A DNA stretch of 64,000 bases from Herbaspirillum hiltneri N3 (GTDB taxonomy: Bacteria > Pseudomonadota > Gammaproteobacteria > Burkholderiales > Burkholderiaceae_D), in assembly GCF_001267925.1 (NCBI RefSeq), contig NZ_CP011409.1, positions 2,232,001 through 2,296,000 on the forward strand, read 5' to 3'. The position numbers and the translations under genes are program-made. A model generated the notes under the pieces. It was not told where the DNA came from. It saw nothing but the letters and a program-made list of their open reading frames with translations, and searched no databases. Positions 44,198 through 52,513 of this stretch are shown here, piece by piece; the first letter of the stretch is position 1, and every line of letters starts with the position of its first letter.

Positions 44198-45950
44198 TGT
44201 TCACCCATGCCTTAATGATGCTTGCAACCAGTTTCGGATCGGACTTGGCCAGTTGCTTGACGGATTCGAGATTCTTCTTGTACTCGGAGCGGGCATCGGC
44301 CTCTGCAGCTTCGGGCGACAGCTCGACGATGGCGTCCGGATTGTCCGGATCGTACATCGCGGCGGCGGCTTCGGCGGCAGCCTTGGCTTCGGCTTCGGCG
44401 CGTTCCTTGGCTTCGCGTTCTTCGCGGCCGGACAGCTTCCAGATGATGGGACGCAGGACGCCGAAGTAGAGGTACAGCAAGACGGCGGCGAGCAGGACGT
44501 ATTTGCCGATTTCCTTGGCCAGCTGGATCATGTCCGGCTGTTTCCACAATGGCAATTCCGGTTCCATCTCGCTGCTGAATTGTGTGTTGACCACATTCAG
44601 CGAGTCGCCGCGATCCTTGTTGAAGCCCATTGCTTCCTTGACCAGGTCGGAGATCTGATTGCGCTCGGCTTCGGTCAGCGGTTTCATGACGACCTTGCCG
44701 GTCTGGTCCACGGTGCGCTTGTAATTGACCACCACCGCGACCGTCAGGCGCTTGACGCCGCCCATCGGCTGCTGAACGTAACGTACGGTCTTGTCGACTT
44801 CGTAATTGATCGTGGCGTCTTTATGCGAGGTGCCGGAGCTGGTTGCCGGAGCGGCGGCACCGGTAGCACCCGGGGCGCCTGCCGCAGCAGGCGGATTGAC
44901 GATCGGTGCGGTGGCCGGGGCCGGTGGCTGATTGGTCAGGGCACCGGGGATCCCGGACGTGCTCGAATTGCCGTTTTGCGATTCGCTGCTTTGTTTGCTG
45001 CGGACGGCTGCGGTATCGGCGGTCTGGTTCGGCTTGTAGGTTTCGGCGGCTTGTTCGCTGCGCGAGAAATCCACATCGGCAGTCGCTTCGGCGCGGACGT
45101 TGCCGGTGCCGACGATAGGGGCGATGATCGATTCGACGCGCTTGATGATGTCCTGCTGCAGGTCCTGAACGTATTTGAGCTGGGTCGGGTCAAGGCCGTT
45201 GGCCGGCTGCTTGGTGGTGTCCGACAGCAGATTGCCGTTCTGGTCGACGATCGTCACGCTCTTGGGCGACAGCTCCGGAACGCTGCTGGCGACCAGGTGG
45301 ACGATGGCGCTGACTTGCTGGGCGTCCAAGCCGCGGCCAGGGTACAGGCTGAGGATGACGGAGGCGGTCGGCTTTTGCTGGTCGCGCACGAACACCGATG
45401 CCTTGGGCAAGGCCAGGTGGATACGGGCGGCCTGCACTGCCGACAGCGATTGAATGGAGCGTGCCAGTTCGCCTTCAAGGGCGCGCTGGAAGTTGACTTG
45501 TTCGAGGAACTGGGACACGCCCAGTTTCTGGTTTTCCATCAGTTCGAAACCGACATTGCCGCCCTTGGGCAGGCCTTGCGACGCCAGTTTCAGGCGTGCG
45601 TCGTGCACCATGGTTTCCGGAACCAGAATGGCGCTGCCGCCTTCGGAGTACTTGTACGGGACATTCATCTGCTGCAGCGATGCAACGATGGCGCCGCCGT
45701 CGCGGTCGGAGAAGTTGGAGAACAGGACCCGGTATTCGGTCTTCTGACTCCACATCCAGATACCGATCATCAAGGCGATGACCGCTGCTGCGGCGACCAT
45801 CAGCAGGACGCGGCGGCCCTGAGGCGACTGCGCATAGCGGACGACGCCGTTGCGTGGCGGTTCCTGGGGCGAATGCTCGCCCATAGTCGCGCCTTCCGTG
45901 GCTGTGGCGTTGCTGTCGCTGGTCAGCGTGCCATCGGCTGCTACCGCCAT
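44190..45950 (-). CDS. fliF: Flagellar MS-ring protein FliF
   Basis: 586-aa inner-membrane ring protein. First membrane helix near residues 45-68 (RVLLMVAAAAVIALMIGIWMWS); the secretin-like ring-building motifs follow (YRVLFSNFSDRDGGAIVASLQQMNVPYKY; QVNFQRALEGELARSIQSLSAVQAARIHLALPK). A Pro/Ala-rich loop is followed by the second membrane helix (IGKYVLLAAVLLYLYFGVLRPIIW) and the FliG-binding C terminus. First gene of the minus-strand fliF-R series, divergent from fliE. Confidence 0.97.
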   Translation of the reverse strand: MAVAADGTLTSDSNATATEGATMGEHSPQEPPRNGVVRYAQSPQGRRVLLMVAAAAVIALMIGIWMWSQKTEYRVLFSNFSDRDGGAIVASLQQMNVPYKYSEGGSAILVPETMVHDARLKLASQGLPKGGNVGFELMENQKLGVSQFLEQVNFQRALEGELARSIQSLSAVQAARIHLALPKASVFVRDQQKPTASVILSLYPGRGLDAQQVSAIVHLVASSVPELSPKSVTIVDQNGNLLSDTTKQPANGLDPTQLKYVQDLQQDIIKRVESIIAPIVGTGNVRAEATADVDFSRSEQAAETYKPNQTADTAAVRSKQSSESQNGNSSTSGIPGALTNQPPAPATAPIVNPPAAAGAPGATGAAAPATSSGTSHKDATINYEVDKTVRYVQQPMGGVKRLTVAVVVNYKRTVDQTGKVVMKPLTEAERNQISDLVKEAMGFNKDRGDSLNVVNTQFSSEMEPELPLWKQPDMIQLAKEIGKYVLLAAVLLYLYFGVLRPIIWKLSGREEREAKERAEAEAKAAAEAAAAMYDPDNPDAIVELSPEAAEADARSEYKKNLESVKQLAKSDPKLVASIIKAWVNNE

Positions 45951-46099
45951 GATTTCCCCTTGCGTGTGCTGCCGAGCTTGTGGCTATGTGTGATTTGCTT
46001 CACTGCTTCCCTACCCATATAGGTTTTTTGCTTAGTGTGGATTGTCCTGCCAGAGCGAAAATTTGATCTCTGGAACAGAATGGCTATTTCCCCGCTTAT

Positions 46100-46137
46100 T
46101 GTTGCGAAATACGGGGGATGACATGCTAATCTGCCGT
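46100..46137. promoter_or_regulatory. Candidate FlhDC-type box in the fliF/fliE divergent region
   Basis: GAAATACGGGG at 46106-46116 is identical to a motif upstream of flhB (13770-13780). CTAATCTGCCGTT at 46125-46137 could be the degraded second half-site of the FlhD4C2 type. A CTTATT at 46095-46100 offers an alternative symmetry. Position between two early flagellar operons makes a class-2 activator site plausible. Confidence 0.35.
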
Positions 46138-46206
46138 TGTAGAAGCGGGAATTGTGATTGCGCCGCGTGATCGCAGATGCTTGATTGAATTCGAAGAGGT
46201 GCTAAA

Positions 46207-46560
46207 GTGGCAACGAGTATGATCGATACTAGCAGGATTGAGGCGATGGTGTCCCAGCTGAAGGCCGCTGCCGCGCGCGCCCAGGGAAATGTTGCTCCGG
46301 TGGAAAGTATCACCGGCGGCGAAAAGCCAGCCTCCCGGGTGGATTTTGCCAGTGTTCTGAAGAATTCGCTCGATGAAGTGAATGCCTCGCAAGAAAAATC
46401 CAAGAAGATGTCCGAAGCCTTCGCCATGGGCGATGACAACATCAACTTGTCGGACGTGATGATCGCCATGCAGAAATCCAGTATTTCATTCCAGACCAGC
46501 CTTCAGGTGCGCAACAAGCTGGTGTCGGCTTATCGCGACATCATGACGATGCAGGTGTGA
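46207..46560 (+). CDS. fliE: Hook-basal body complex protein FliE
   Basis: 117 aa; links the MS ring to the rod. DFASVLKNSLDEVNASQEKSKKMSEAFAMGDDNINLSDVMIAMQKSSISFQTSLQVRNKLVSAYRDIMTMQV is the FliE pattern in full. The GTG at 46207 is chosen because GAAGAGG lies at proper distance; an ATG at 46219 would lack an RBS. Monocistronic; ends at a 46-bp perfect palindrome terminator. Confidence 0.94.
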   Translation: MATSMIDTSRIEAMVSQLKAAAARAQGNVAPVESITGGEKPASRVDFASVLKNSLDEVNASQEKSKKMSEAFAMGDDNINLSDVMIAMQKSSISFQTSLQVRNKLVSAYRDIMTMQV

Positions 46561-46591
46561 TCCTGTCGCCTCCGGCTTCTTTGGCAGCCGG

Positions 46592-46637
46592 GCCGCAATA
46601 AAAAAGAGCTGCCGCGGCAGCTCTTTTTTATTGCGGC
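46592..46637. terminator. Bidirectional terminator, 46-bp perfect palindrome
   Basis: The 23-base arm starting GCCGCAATAAAAAAGAGC (46592-46614) is the exact reverse complement of 46615-46637. A- and T-runs flank the GAGCTGCCG/CGGCAGCTC core, so it can end fliE and the convergent ycgR. Confidence 0.9.
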
Positions 46638-46657
46638 ATAGATATATGCCGGCGTGC

Positions 46658-47413
46658 CTACATCATGCCCGATGCTTTGGCGTTCTGTTCGCGTTCCAGC
46701 TTGGTAATAAAGCGCTGGACCGCCGCCAGAACGGCGCGGGGCAGGTCGACGAACTCGCAGCCGAAACGATTGACGGTCTTGCCTGAAGTCAGCTTGGCCT
46801 CCTTGCAATCGCGCACCACCAGTTTTACTGTCACGATGGTGTTGTCGGTCATTTCGAGCGAGACGTCTTCGTAAACGCGGCCGACGGTGGTGTCCAGAAT
46901 CTTCTTTTCATCGGTCAGGCCGACGCCGCCGGCACTGATGTTGTTCAGCAGCGTGACAATCGTGGTGAACGAGCCGTCTTCCTGTGTCACGCGAAAGGTG
47001 CAGCGCAAGGGCTTGGCGATCGGTGTTGGAATGCGGAAATATTCGCGGCGCTGCAGGCGCACCAGGCTTTCCGGGATGTCAATCTTGAGCGCAGGGCGCG
47101 ATTGAAACTCGCAATGCTTCGCCTTATCGACATTGAACGTGATGCGGATGTTGTTGTACAGCGCTTCAAAGCCGATGCGATTGCTTTGCAGAATGCTGAG
47201 ATTGAGCGAGGCGCTTGGCGCCGCATCGATGACGACGCTGTTCTGGTCTTCATCAATGTCCAGAATCGACGTAATGATAGATTCTGAGCCGCCCTTGATG
47301 AGCAGGCTCAGCAGCTGATTGCGTTCCATCATGCTATTCAGCAGGGATACGATTTCCCGGCGCGAATGTACGCGGTACGGGCTGTCGTCTTTAATCTCGT
47401 CGTTGTTTGCCAT
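46658..47413 (-). CDS. ycgR: Flagellar brake protein YcgR (PilZ domain)
   Basis: Binds c-di-GMP and slows the motor through FliG/MotA-type contacts. 251 aa from 47413 (MANNDEIKDDSPYRVHSRREI). N-terminal YcgR domain to about residue 118, then PilZ. The c-di-GMP motif RREYFR at 122-127 supplies the RxxxR, and NISAGG at 158-163 supplies the second [D/N]xSxxG motif. An in-frame ATG at 47467 is less likely. Its place among flagellar genes fits motility control. Confidence 0.93.
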   Translation of the reverse strand: MANNDEIKDDSPYRVHSRREIVSLLNSMMERNQLLSLLIKGGSESIITSILDIDEDQNSVVIDAAPSASLNLSILQSNRIGFEALYNNIRITFNVDKAKHCEFQSRPALKIDIPESLVRLQRREYFRIPTPIAKPLRCTFRVTQEDGSFTTIVTLLNNISAGGVGLTDEKKILDTTVGRVYEDVSLEMTDNTIVTVKLVVRDCKEAKLTSGKTVNRFGCEFVDLPRAVLAAVQRFITKLEREQNAKASGMM

Positions 47414-47493
47414 CTTTGCGTCTATGCGTCTCAAATCAAAGGATAGAAGGGTAGACTTATATCCCAAAAGGGCAGTATTTATCTAACCCCTAA

Positions 47494-47781
47494 TCATACA
47501 TCACTGCGATCCAATTGCATATTTTCAATGCGGTACAACCAGGCCAAAAGTTCCGCTACCGCACGATAAAGTGCGGGAGGAATTTGCTGGTCGAGGTCAA
47601 CCTGCATCAGCAGCGAGACGAGTTCCTTTGATTCGTGCACAAATACGCCACTTTCCTTGGCGCGCGCGATAATGGCTTCGGCAATCAGGCCGCTGCCCTT
47701 GGCGACGACTTTGGGGGCGGCCTGATTGGTGTTGTATGCCAGCGCAACGGCATTCTGGAAAGGCCGGTTAGGCTTGTTCAT
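47494..47781 (-). CDS. FlhB C-terminal-domain paralogue (FlhX/YlqH type)
   Basis: 95 aa, corresponding only to the cytoplasmic domain of FlhB that follows the NPTH cleavage point: AVALAYNTNQAAPKVVAKGSGLIAEAIIARAKESGVFVHESKELVSLLMQVDLDQQIPPALYRAVAELLAWLYRIE. The NPTH tetrapeptide and membrane part are missing. Such proteins can replace the cleaved FlhB C-terminal peptide in some bacteria. It overlaps the end of the second FliK-like gene by 14 bp, implying translational coupling. Confidence 0.87.
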   Translation of the reverse strand: MNKPNRPFQNAVALAYNTNQAAPKVVAKGSGLIAEAIIARAKESGVFVHESKELVSLLMQVDLDQQIPPALYRAVAELLAWLYRIENMQLDRSDV

Positions 47782-48943
47782 CCCGTTTCACAATCAATGA
47801 GTCGAGGGAAGAGCCGGCCGCCTCCATGGCGTCGGACAGCATGCTGCCGTTGGCGCGCAGCGCCGCAGCGGTGACGTCGTTGGCGGTGCGCACCTGCATG
47901 TGGATCTGCTGACCGATCAGGCGTATCGAGGCCGAGACAGAGCCAAGATGTTCGAAATTGAAGCGCACCACGCTATGCCATGACGGTGCGAATTCGTCTT
48001 CCTGGGCGTTCTGCTGTTGCTGGTCGGGGCTGTCCCGGTTGATTTCCCATTCCATCTGCTGGCCGGGCCAGACTTCGCCGTGCCAGACGATGCGTTGCTG
48101 TTCCAGTGCGTTGAGCTGAAGATTGATCAGCTGGCCCAATTGCGTATTGGCGGGATCGGTGGTGTTGAGCAGGCTGGAAACGCCTGCGGCCTGGGTCTGC
48201 TGCCCCAGTTGCGCTTGCGGCTCTTTGAGCAGTTCCGTCATCGGCCGCTTGCCGTCGGCCCATTCGGCCACATGTGATTCGTAAAATGCACCGCTCAATG
48301 CAACCGAGTCGCGCAGGGCGTTTGCCAGTTGCGGGGTATTGCTGGTCGGATTGGCAACCAGCGGGCTGCCGGGTTTGATGGCGCTGGGAAGGTCGCTTTC
48401 TTCGGAGGCATGGAGCAGGGCGTCGACCAGTTTGCCGGCGCTGCTGAGTGAAGTTTTGGTGCTTTCGGGCGCCAGCTGGTTCGGTGCGGCATTCTTGGCG
48501 TCGCCCTCGTCAAGCTGATTGTCGCGCGTGACGACATTGGTCAGGCCTTGCTGAGCCGCCTTGAGCGACTTCATGTCCTTTTCCATCGCCCGGCCGGCAG
48601 TGCTCAGCGAGACTTCGGTGCTTTCGTCATCTTCCCTGCGGGAGCTTTCCGTGAGCAGGAAAGTAGGGCGAGGATCCTTGCCGACCATGGTCAGCTGCAG
48701 CGTGTCGCCGGTGCGCGTCGAGGTCGGCAGGACCATGCGCGCCGCAGTATTGGCGATACGGACGAGATAGGTGCCGTCGTTGTAGGTCGAGAGAACCTTG
48801 GCCTGCAATTGCTGGCCGTTGGCGATTTGCGCGAGACGGCTGAAGGCTTCCTGTTTTGCGTCGGCGACGGAAACTATTGCCGTTGGCGCATCGACGGCGG
48901 CTACGGGCTGGACGGTCAAGGCGATGTCGGCCCGAGGAATCAT
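47768..48943 (-). CDS. Second FliK-like hook-length control protein
   Basis: 391 aa. The C-terminal third (about 280-385) has NFEHLGSVSASIRLIGQQIHMQVRTANDVTAAALRANGSMLSDAMEAAGSSLDSLIVK, equivalent to the Flg_hook domain of FliK. The N terminus (IANGQQLQAKVLSTYNDGTYLVRIANTAARMVLPTSTRTGDTLQL) forms a beta-rich domain seen in other FliK-like proteins, and the middle is Ser/Thr/Gln-rich. It is distinct from FliK at 39207-40469. Overlap with the FlhB-C paralogue suggests they act as a pair. Confidence 0.8.
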   Translation of the reverse strand: MIPRADIALTVQPVAAVDAPTAIVSVADAKQEAFSRLAQIANGQQLQAKVLSTYNDGTYLVRIANTAARMVLPTSTRTGDTLQLTMVGKDPRPTFLLTESSRREDDESTEVSLSTAGRAMEKDMKSLKAAQQGLTNVVTRDNQLDEGDAKNAAPNQLAPESTKTSLSSAGKLVDALLHASEESDLPSAIKPGSPLVANPTSNTPQLANALRDSVALSGAFYESHVAEWADGKRPMTELLKEPQAQLGQQTQAAGVSSLLNTTDPANTQLGQLINLQLNALEQQRIVWHGEVWPGQQMEWEINRDSPDQQQQNAQEDEFAPSWHSVVRFNFEHLGSVSASIRLIGQQIHMQVRTANDVTAAALRANGSMLSDAMEAAGSSLDSLIVKRDEQA

Positions 48944-48945
48944 TG

Positions 48946-49281
48946 CTAGCCTCTTTGATTCATGCCGTAGGTGTTGGCCAGTTTGCGTTCAGTGCTGGTG
49001 CTTTGGATCAGCGAGGACAGTTTTTGCAGGCCCGGTTCGGTGAGCTTGCGAATGTCGCGATCGTCTTCGAGGATTTTCTTCAGGATGGCGATCTTGCGGT
49101 CGCGCCGGTCGTCGTTCAGCACGACGTCCAATTCATTGCGCTTGAGAAAATCGACAACGTGAGCGCAGTCGATTTCCAGCTTGGACAACAATGCCCAGTC
49201 TTCCTTGCGCGCTGCGGCCAGCATCTGGTCGGTCAGGTCGGCAATCGACTCGTAAAGGGAGATGACTTCTGCACCGTCCAT
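48946..49281 (-). CDS. fliT: FliD export chaperone FliT
   Basis: 111 aa, helical: VISLYESIADLTDQMLAAARKEDWALLSKLEIDCAHVVDFLK, then RKIAILKKILEDDRDIRKLTEPGLQKLSSLI, the FliT pattern. Chaperone for the cap protein FliD and, in enterics, a regulator of FlhDC. It follows fliS by 50 bp and precedes the second FliK-like gene by 2 bp. Confidence 0.85.
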   Translation of the reverse strand: MDGAEVISLYESIADLTDQMLAAARKEDWALLSKLEIDCAHVVDFLKRNELDVVLNDDRRDRKIAILKKILEDDRDIRKLTEPGLQKLSSLIQSTSTERKLANTYGMNQRG

Positions 49282-49331
49282 GGTGTGTACTTTCGGGTGA
49301 CTGTGAGTGAGGAGTATCGTCGGTGCTGCTG

Positions 49332-49751
49332 TCAGGCGGCTGCTTGGGAGCTATCTGCAGTACTTGGAGCGATCTGCTCCCACGCGTCACGCAGCCCGTC
49401 AAGCAAGTCATGCACTTCGTCCAGGGTTTCCTGCGAATTTTCAATATTTGCCGAGAGCAGGCGGCGCCCCATGTATTCGTACAGGGCGTCGAGATTCATG
49501 GCGATCTCGCCACCGACGTTCTTGTTCAGACTGGCGCGCAAGCCGCTCTCGATGATCAGGATTGCCTTGGTGATCGACTCGCCCTTGTTCTTGATGTCGC
49601 CGGCTTTCATGTACTTCTGGCCCATCGCGATCGCCACTAGGGCGCCATCAAACAGCATGGTGATCAGCTTGTGCGGACTCGCTGCGATAACGCCGGTTTC
49701 GACACCGATATTCGCATAGGCGTTTGCGCCTCGTTGCATGGTTCCGAACAT
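49332..49751 (-). CDS. fliS: Flagellin export chaperone FliS
   Basis: 139 aa. ANAYANIGVETGVIAASPHKLITMLFDGALVAIAMGQKYMKAGDIKNKGESITKAILIIESGLRASLNKNVGGEIAMNLDALYEYMGRRLLSANIEN is diagnostic for FliS. Keeps flagellin monomeric in the cytosol. It lies 26 bp after fliD. Confidence 0.96.
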   Translation of the reverse strand: MFGTMQRGANAYANIGVETGVIAASPHKLITMLFDGALVAIAMGQKYMKAGDIKNKGESITKAILIIESGLRASLNKNVGGEIAMNLDALYEYMGRRLLSANIENSQETLDEVHDLLDGLRDAWEQIAPSTADSSQAAA

Positions 49752-49777
49752 TATCCTCTCCTGTGTTCGCTTAACGC

Positions 49778-51847
49778 TTAACCGCCGGCTTTGGGCAGGT
49801 TGGCCAATTGCTGCGTCAGGTAGCTCTGCGTCGCCGCCATGCTGGCCAGCGTCAGGTTCAACGCGTTGAACTGGTTGGTGTATTGATCCTGCATATTGCT
49901 CAAGCGGGTGTTGATGACGCTCTGGCGATCAGTGTTGATCTTCAGGCTGGCCTGCAATCCCTTGGTCTTGGTGTCAATAATACCGCCATCGGCGAGGAAT
50001 CCGTCGACCAATTTTTGCACATTGGTCAAAATACCATTGGTTCCGGTCGTCGTGCCATCGGCGTTGGTCGTCGCAGTCGATGTGAACAAATTGGCAATGC
50101 CGGCGAAATTCTTGGTCGTCGCAGTCGATAATTTGGTCGCATCCAGCGCCAGCGTGCCGTCCTTCTGGAAGCCGATGCCGATGTCGGTCAGCGAACTGAT
50201 CCCGCTGCCGCCAGGAACGTTGCCCAGAAGGGCGCTGCGCAACTGGGTCAAGATGCTTTGCACCGACGATTCGCTTGCCAGCGGCGACGAAGTGCCTGCC
50301 TGGCCGAGCGTGGTTGCAGGCGTCTGTTTGGTGAGATCGGCGATCGACTTGGCGAGCGCGTTGTACGCGGAGACGAAAGTGGTCGCCGTGCTGGTCACGC
50401 CGGTCGTATCGTTGGAGATGGTCAGCGAGAAGTTGTCGGCTGCAGTGGTGACCTTGGTCAGGTTCAGCGTCACGCCCGAAATGGCGTCCTTGACCGTGTT
50501 CGACGCGCTGGTGACGGTGGTGCCGTCGATGCTCAGCTTTGCATCCTGCGCAGCTTGCAGTTGTCCCATGGTGCTGCCGGACAGGTTGACGAAGTCGCCG
50601 GTGCCCGTCAACGAAACGGGGCTGGTCGCGCCGCTGCCGGAGGGTGTCAGGACCAGGTGGTCTTGCGTGCCGTCATTGGTGATGCTGGCGGTGACGCCTG
50701 CGTTGGCGGTATTGATCGCATCGCGCACATCCTGCAAGGTCTTGCCCGCGCCGGACAAGGCGACATTGGTGGTCGTATTGCCGACTTTCAGCGTCAACCC
50801 GCCTGTGCCTGCGTCATAAGTCTGGCCAGTGGCGACGCCTGGCGACGAATACTTGCCGCTCGGGTCAAAGGTCAGCGCCGCATAGCTGCCGGTGCCGGAG
50901 ACCCGGATCGAATTGGCGGAGCCGCTGTCCTTGGCCGTCAGAACCAGATGGGCCGCAGTGCCGTCGCTGACGATGGTCGCACTGACACCGGCATCGCTCG
51001 CATTGATGGCGTCGCGTACGCCGGCCAGCGTGTTGGTTGCCGGCTTGATGATTGCGGTCGAGCCGGTGCCGGTCTTGATCGCCAGAATACCCGTGTCGAA
51101 CGAGTAGCCAGCGGCAAAACCGGTCGAAGTAATTTTTTGCGCCTGAGCCAGTTGCGATACCGACACGGAATAGGTGCCGGAAGCCGCTGCGGTTGCATCG
51201 CGCGGAGCCTGAATCTGGGTCACTGTGCTCGGCGTCGAGCTAGACGGATCGTATGCCAGTCCGGCGAGGCTGTTGTTTGCCTGAACCTTGATGGTATTCG
51301 CGGTGCCGGCAGTGTTCGATTCCATGACCAGGTGGTCGCCCGTGCCGTCCGTCACGATGCTGGCGGTGACGCCTGCCTTGGAGGCATTGATCGCATCGCG
51401 AACGCCCGCCAGGGTGGCATTTGCCTGCAAAGTGACGAAAGTCGGCGGGTTGGTGCCGATCTTGATCGCGACGGAGTCGCCGGCAGTAAACTGTTGTGAG
51501 CTCGGGTAGCCGGCAGACTGGATCTTTTGCGCCAATACCTTGGTGGAATCGTCGGTGTTGACGTCGGCCGTGAACGGATCGGTCGTCAGCGGTGTGCCGG
51601 TGCCGCTATTGGATACGCTGGACTTTTGCGCAGCAAAACTTGCAGCCGTCAGGCCCTTCAGGGCGCTTTGATAGGTGGAAACCGCATTTTTCAGATTTCC
51701 GTAGGCGGAAATCAGGCTGTTATAGCTGCTGGCTTGCGAGGTGAGCGGATCAAGGACTTTGGCCTCGGCGCCCATCAGTTTGGAAACGAGGGTCGCTACG
51801 TCGAGGGGACCTGCCGAGGTCGAGATTGTCCCGGTAGAGGTGGCCAT
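49778..51847 (-). CDS. fliD: Filament cap protein FliD (HAP2), enlarged
   Basis: 689 aa, about 200 residues longer than common FliD proteins. Conserved N terminus SAGPLDVATLVSKLMGAEAKVLDPLTSQASSYNSLISAYGNLKNAVSTYQSALKGL and C-terminal coiled coil LQASLKINTDRQSVINTRLSNMQDQYTNQFNALNLTLASMAATQSYLTQQL. The middle carries three similar hook-IN motifs at about 145-176, 273-304 and 370-401 (TLAGVRDAINAS-AGV-A-IV-DGT-HLV), each in a domain of about 100-130 residues. The first two are separated by VSVSQLAQAQKI, the usual D2/D3 entry. Confidence 0.95.
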   Translation of the reverse strand: MATSTGTISTSAGPLDVATLVSKLMGAEAKVLDPLTSQASSYNSLISAYGNLKNAVSTYQSALKGLTAASFAAQKSSVSNSGTGTPLTTDPFTADVNTDDSTKVLAQKIQSAGYPSSQQFTAGDSVAIKIGTNPPTFVTLQANATLAGVRDAINASKAGVTASIVTDGTGDHLVMESNTAGTANTIKVQANNSLAGLAYDPSSSTPSTVTQIQAPRDATAAASGTYSVSVSQLAQAQKITSTGFAAGYSFDTGILAIKTGTGSTAIIKPATNTLAGVRDAINASDAGVSATIVSDGTAAHLVLTAKDSGSANSIRVSGTGSYAALTFDPSGKYSSPGVATGQTYDAGTGGLTLKVGNTTTNVALSGAGKTLQDVRDAINTANAGVTASITNDGTQDHLVLTPSGSGATSPVSLTGTGDFVNLSGSTMGQLQAAQDAKLSIDGTTVTSASNTVKDAISGVTLNLTKVTTAADNFSLTISNDTTGVTSTATTFVSAYNALAKSIADLTKQTPATTLGQAGTSSPLASESSVQSILTQLRSALLGNVPGGSGISSLTDIGIGFQKDGTLALDATKLSTATTKNFAGIANLFTSTATTNADGTTTGTNGILTNVQKLVDGFLADGGIIDTKTKGLQASLKINTDRQSVINTRLSNMQDQYTNQFNALNLTLASMAATQSYLTQQLANLPKAGG

Positions 51848-52016
51848 GCTATCTCCTGAAATCTATGCGCTGAGCGCAAAATGCGATGCTGAAATCAGAC
51901 AAGAGTGATAAAGCTGGCTGGCTTCACATCAATCGAGTGTCAACTCTTGATGGGGTTCTGATGACATGCAACAGAAAAATAAAAATCTGTTATGAACTAC
52001 CGGGGCGAAATATACC

Positions 52017-52041
52017 ATGCGCAAATATTGCCCTTGCGCAT
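52017..52041 (-). other. Hairpin between flaG and fliD
   Basis: ATGCGCAA (52017-52024) and TTGCGCAT (52034-52041) form a perfect 8-bp stem with a 9-nt loop in the AT-rich gap after flaG. There is no clear U-run, so termination is uncertain. The fliD promoter was not identified. Confidence 0.35.
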
Positions 52042-52076
52042 GAATATTCAAAATGCTCCAACAGTTCGTAGCAGAC

Positions 52077-52436
52077 TTACGCCTTGTGATTGATCAGCAA
52101 ACCTTGCATCTTGTCAATCGACTTTGCGATAGCGACAGCTTCTTCGCTTGGAATCTGGCGAATGACGGCATCGGTTGCCTTATCGATGACTTTCACAATC
52201 GTTTTGCCGGTTTCCTGATCGCGCGAAAAATTGAGATCCGATGCATTCTTGCTGGCAAAGTCATTCAATTTATCAACGGCGTCGGCCACATCGCTTTCGG
52301 TCGAACGTTGTGCTTGCGGGGTTGCAGCAGGCGCAACTGTCGATACCACTGGATCTGGTTTGGTGTTGGACGGCTGCACCGGCGTGTACGAACCGGAATC
52401 GCCTGCAGCTGTGATATTAAGCGGGGAAATCGACAT
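52077..52436 (-). CDS. flaG: FlaG-family protein
   Basis: 119 aa. The C-terminal half ASKNASDLNFSRDQETGKTIVKVIDKATDAVIRQIPSEEAVAIAKSIDKMQGLLINHKA is the FlaG domain, with the RQIP-E motif. The N-terminal half is Pro/Thr/Ala-rich and disordered. FlaG influences filament length in other bacteria; its mechanism is unclear. It lies downstream of fliC behind a strong hairpin. Confidence 0.9.
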   Translation of the reverse strand: MSISPLNITAAGDSGSYTPVQPSNTKPDPVVSTVAPAATPQAQRSTESDVADAVDKLNDFASKNASDLNFSRDQETGKTIVKVIDKATDAVIRQIPSEEAVAIAKSIDKMQGLLINHKA

Positions 52437-52457
52437 GTTTTTACTCCTTCATCAAGG

Positions 52458-52493
52458 AATATGCGGAGAATATTTACATATTCTCCGCATATT
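52458..52493 (-). other. Perfect 15-bp hairpin between fliC and flaG
   Basis: AATATGCGGAGAATA (52458-52472) and TATTCTCCGCATATT (52479-52493) pair perfectly around TTTACA, 21 bp after the fliC stop. No U-run follows on the minus strand. It may stabilise the abundant flagellin mRNA or attenuate flaG. Confidence 0.5.
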
Positions 52494-52513
52494 ATCCTAC
52501 ATGGCTCTTAAGA

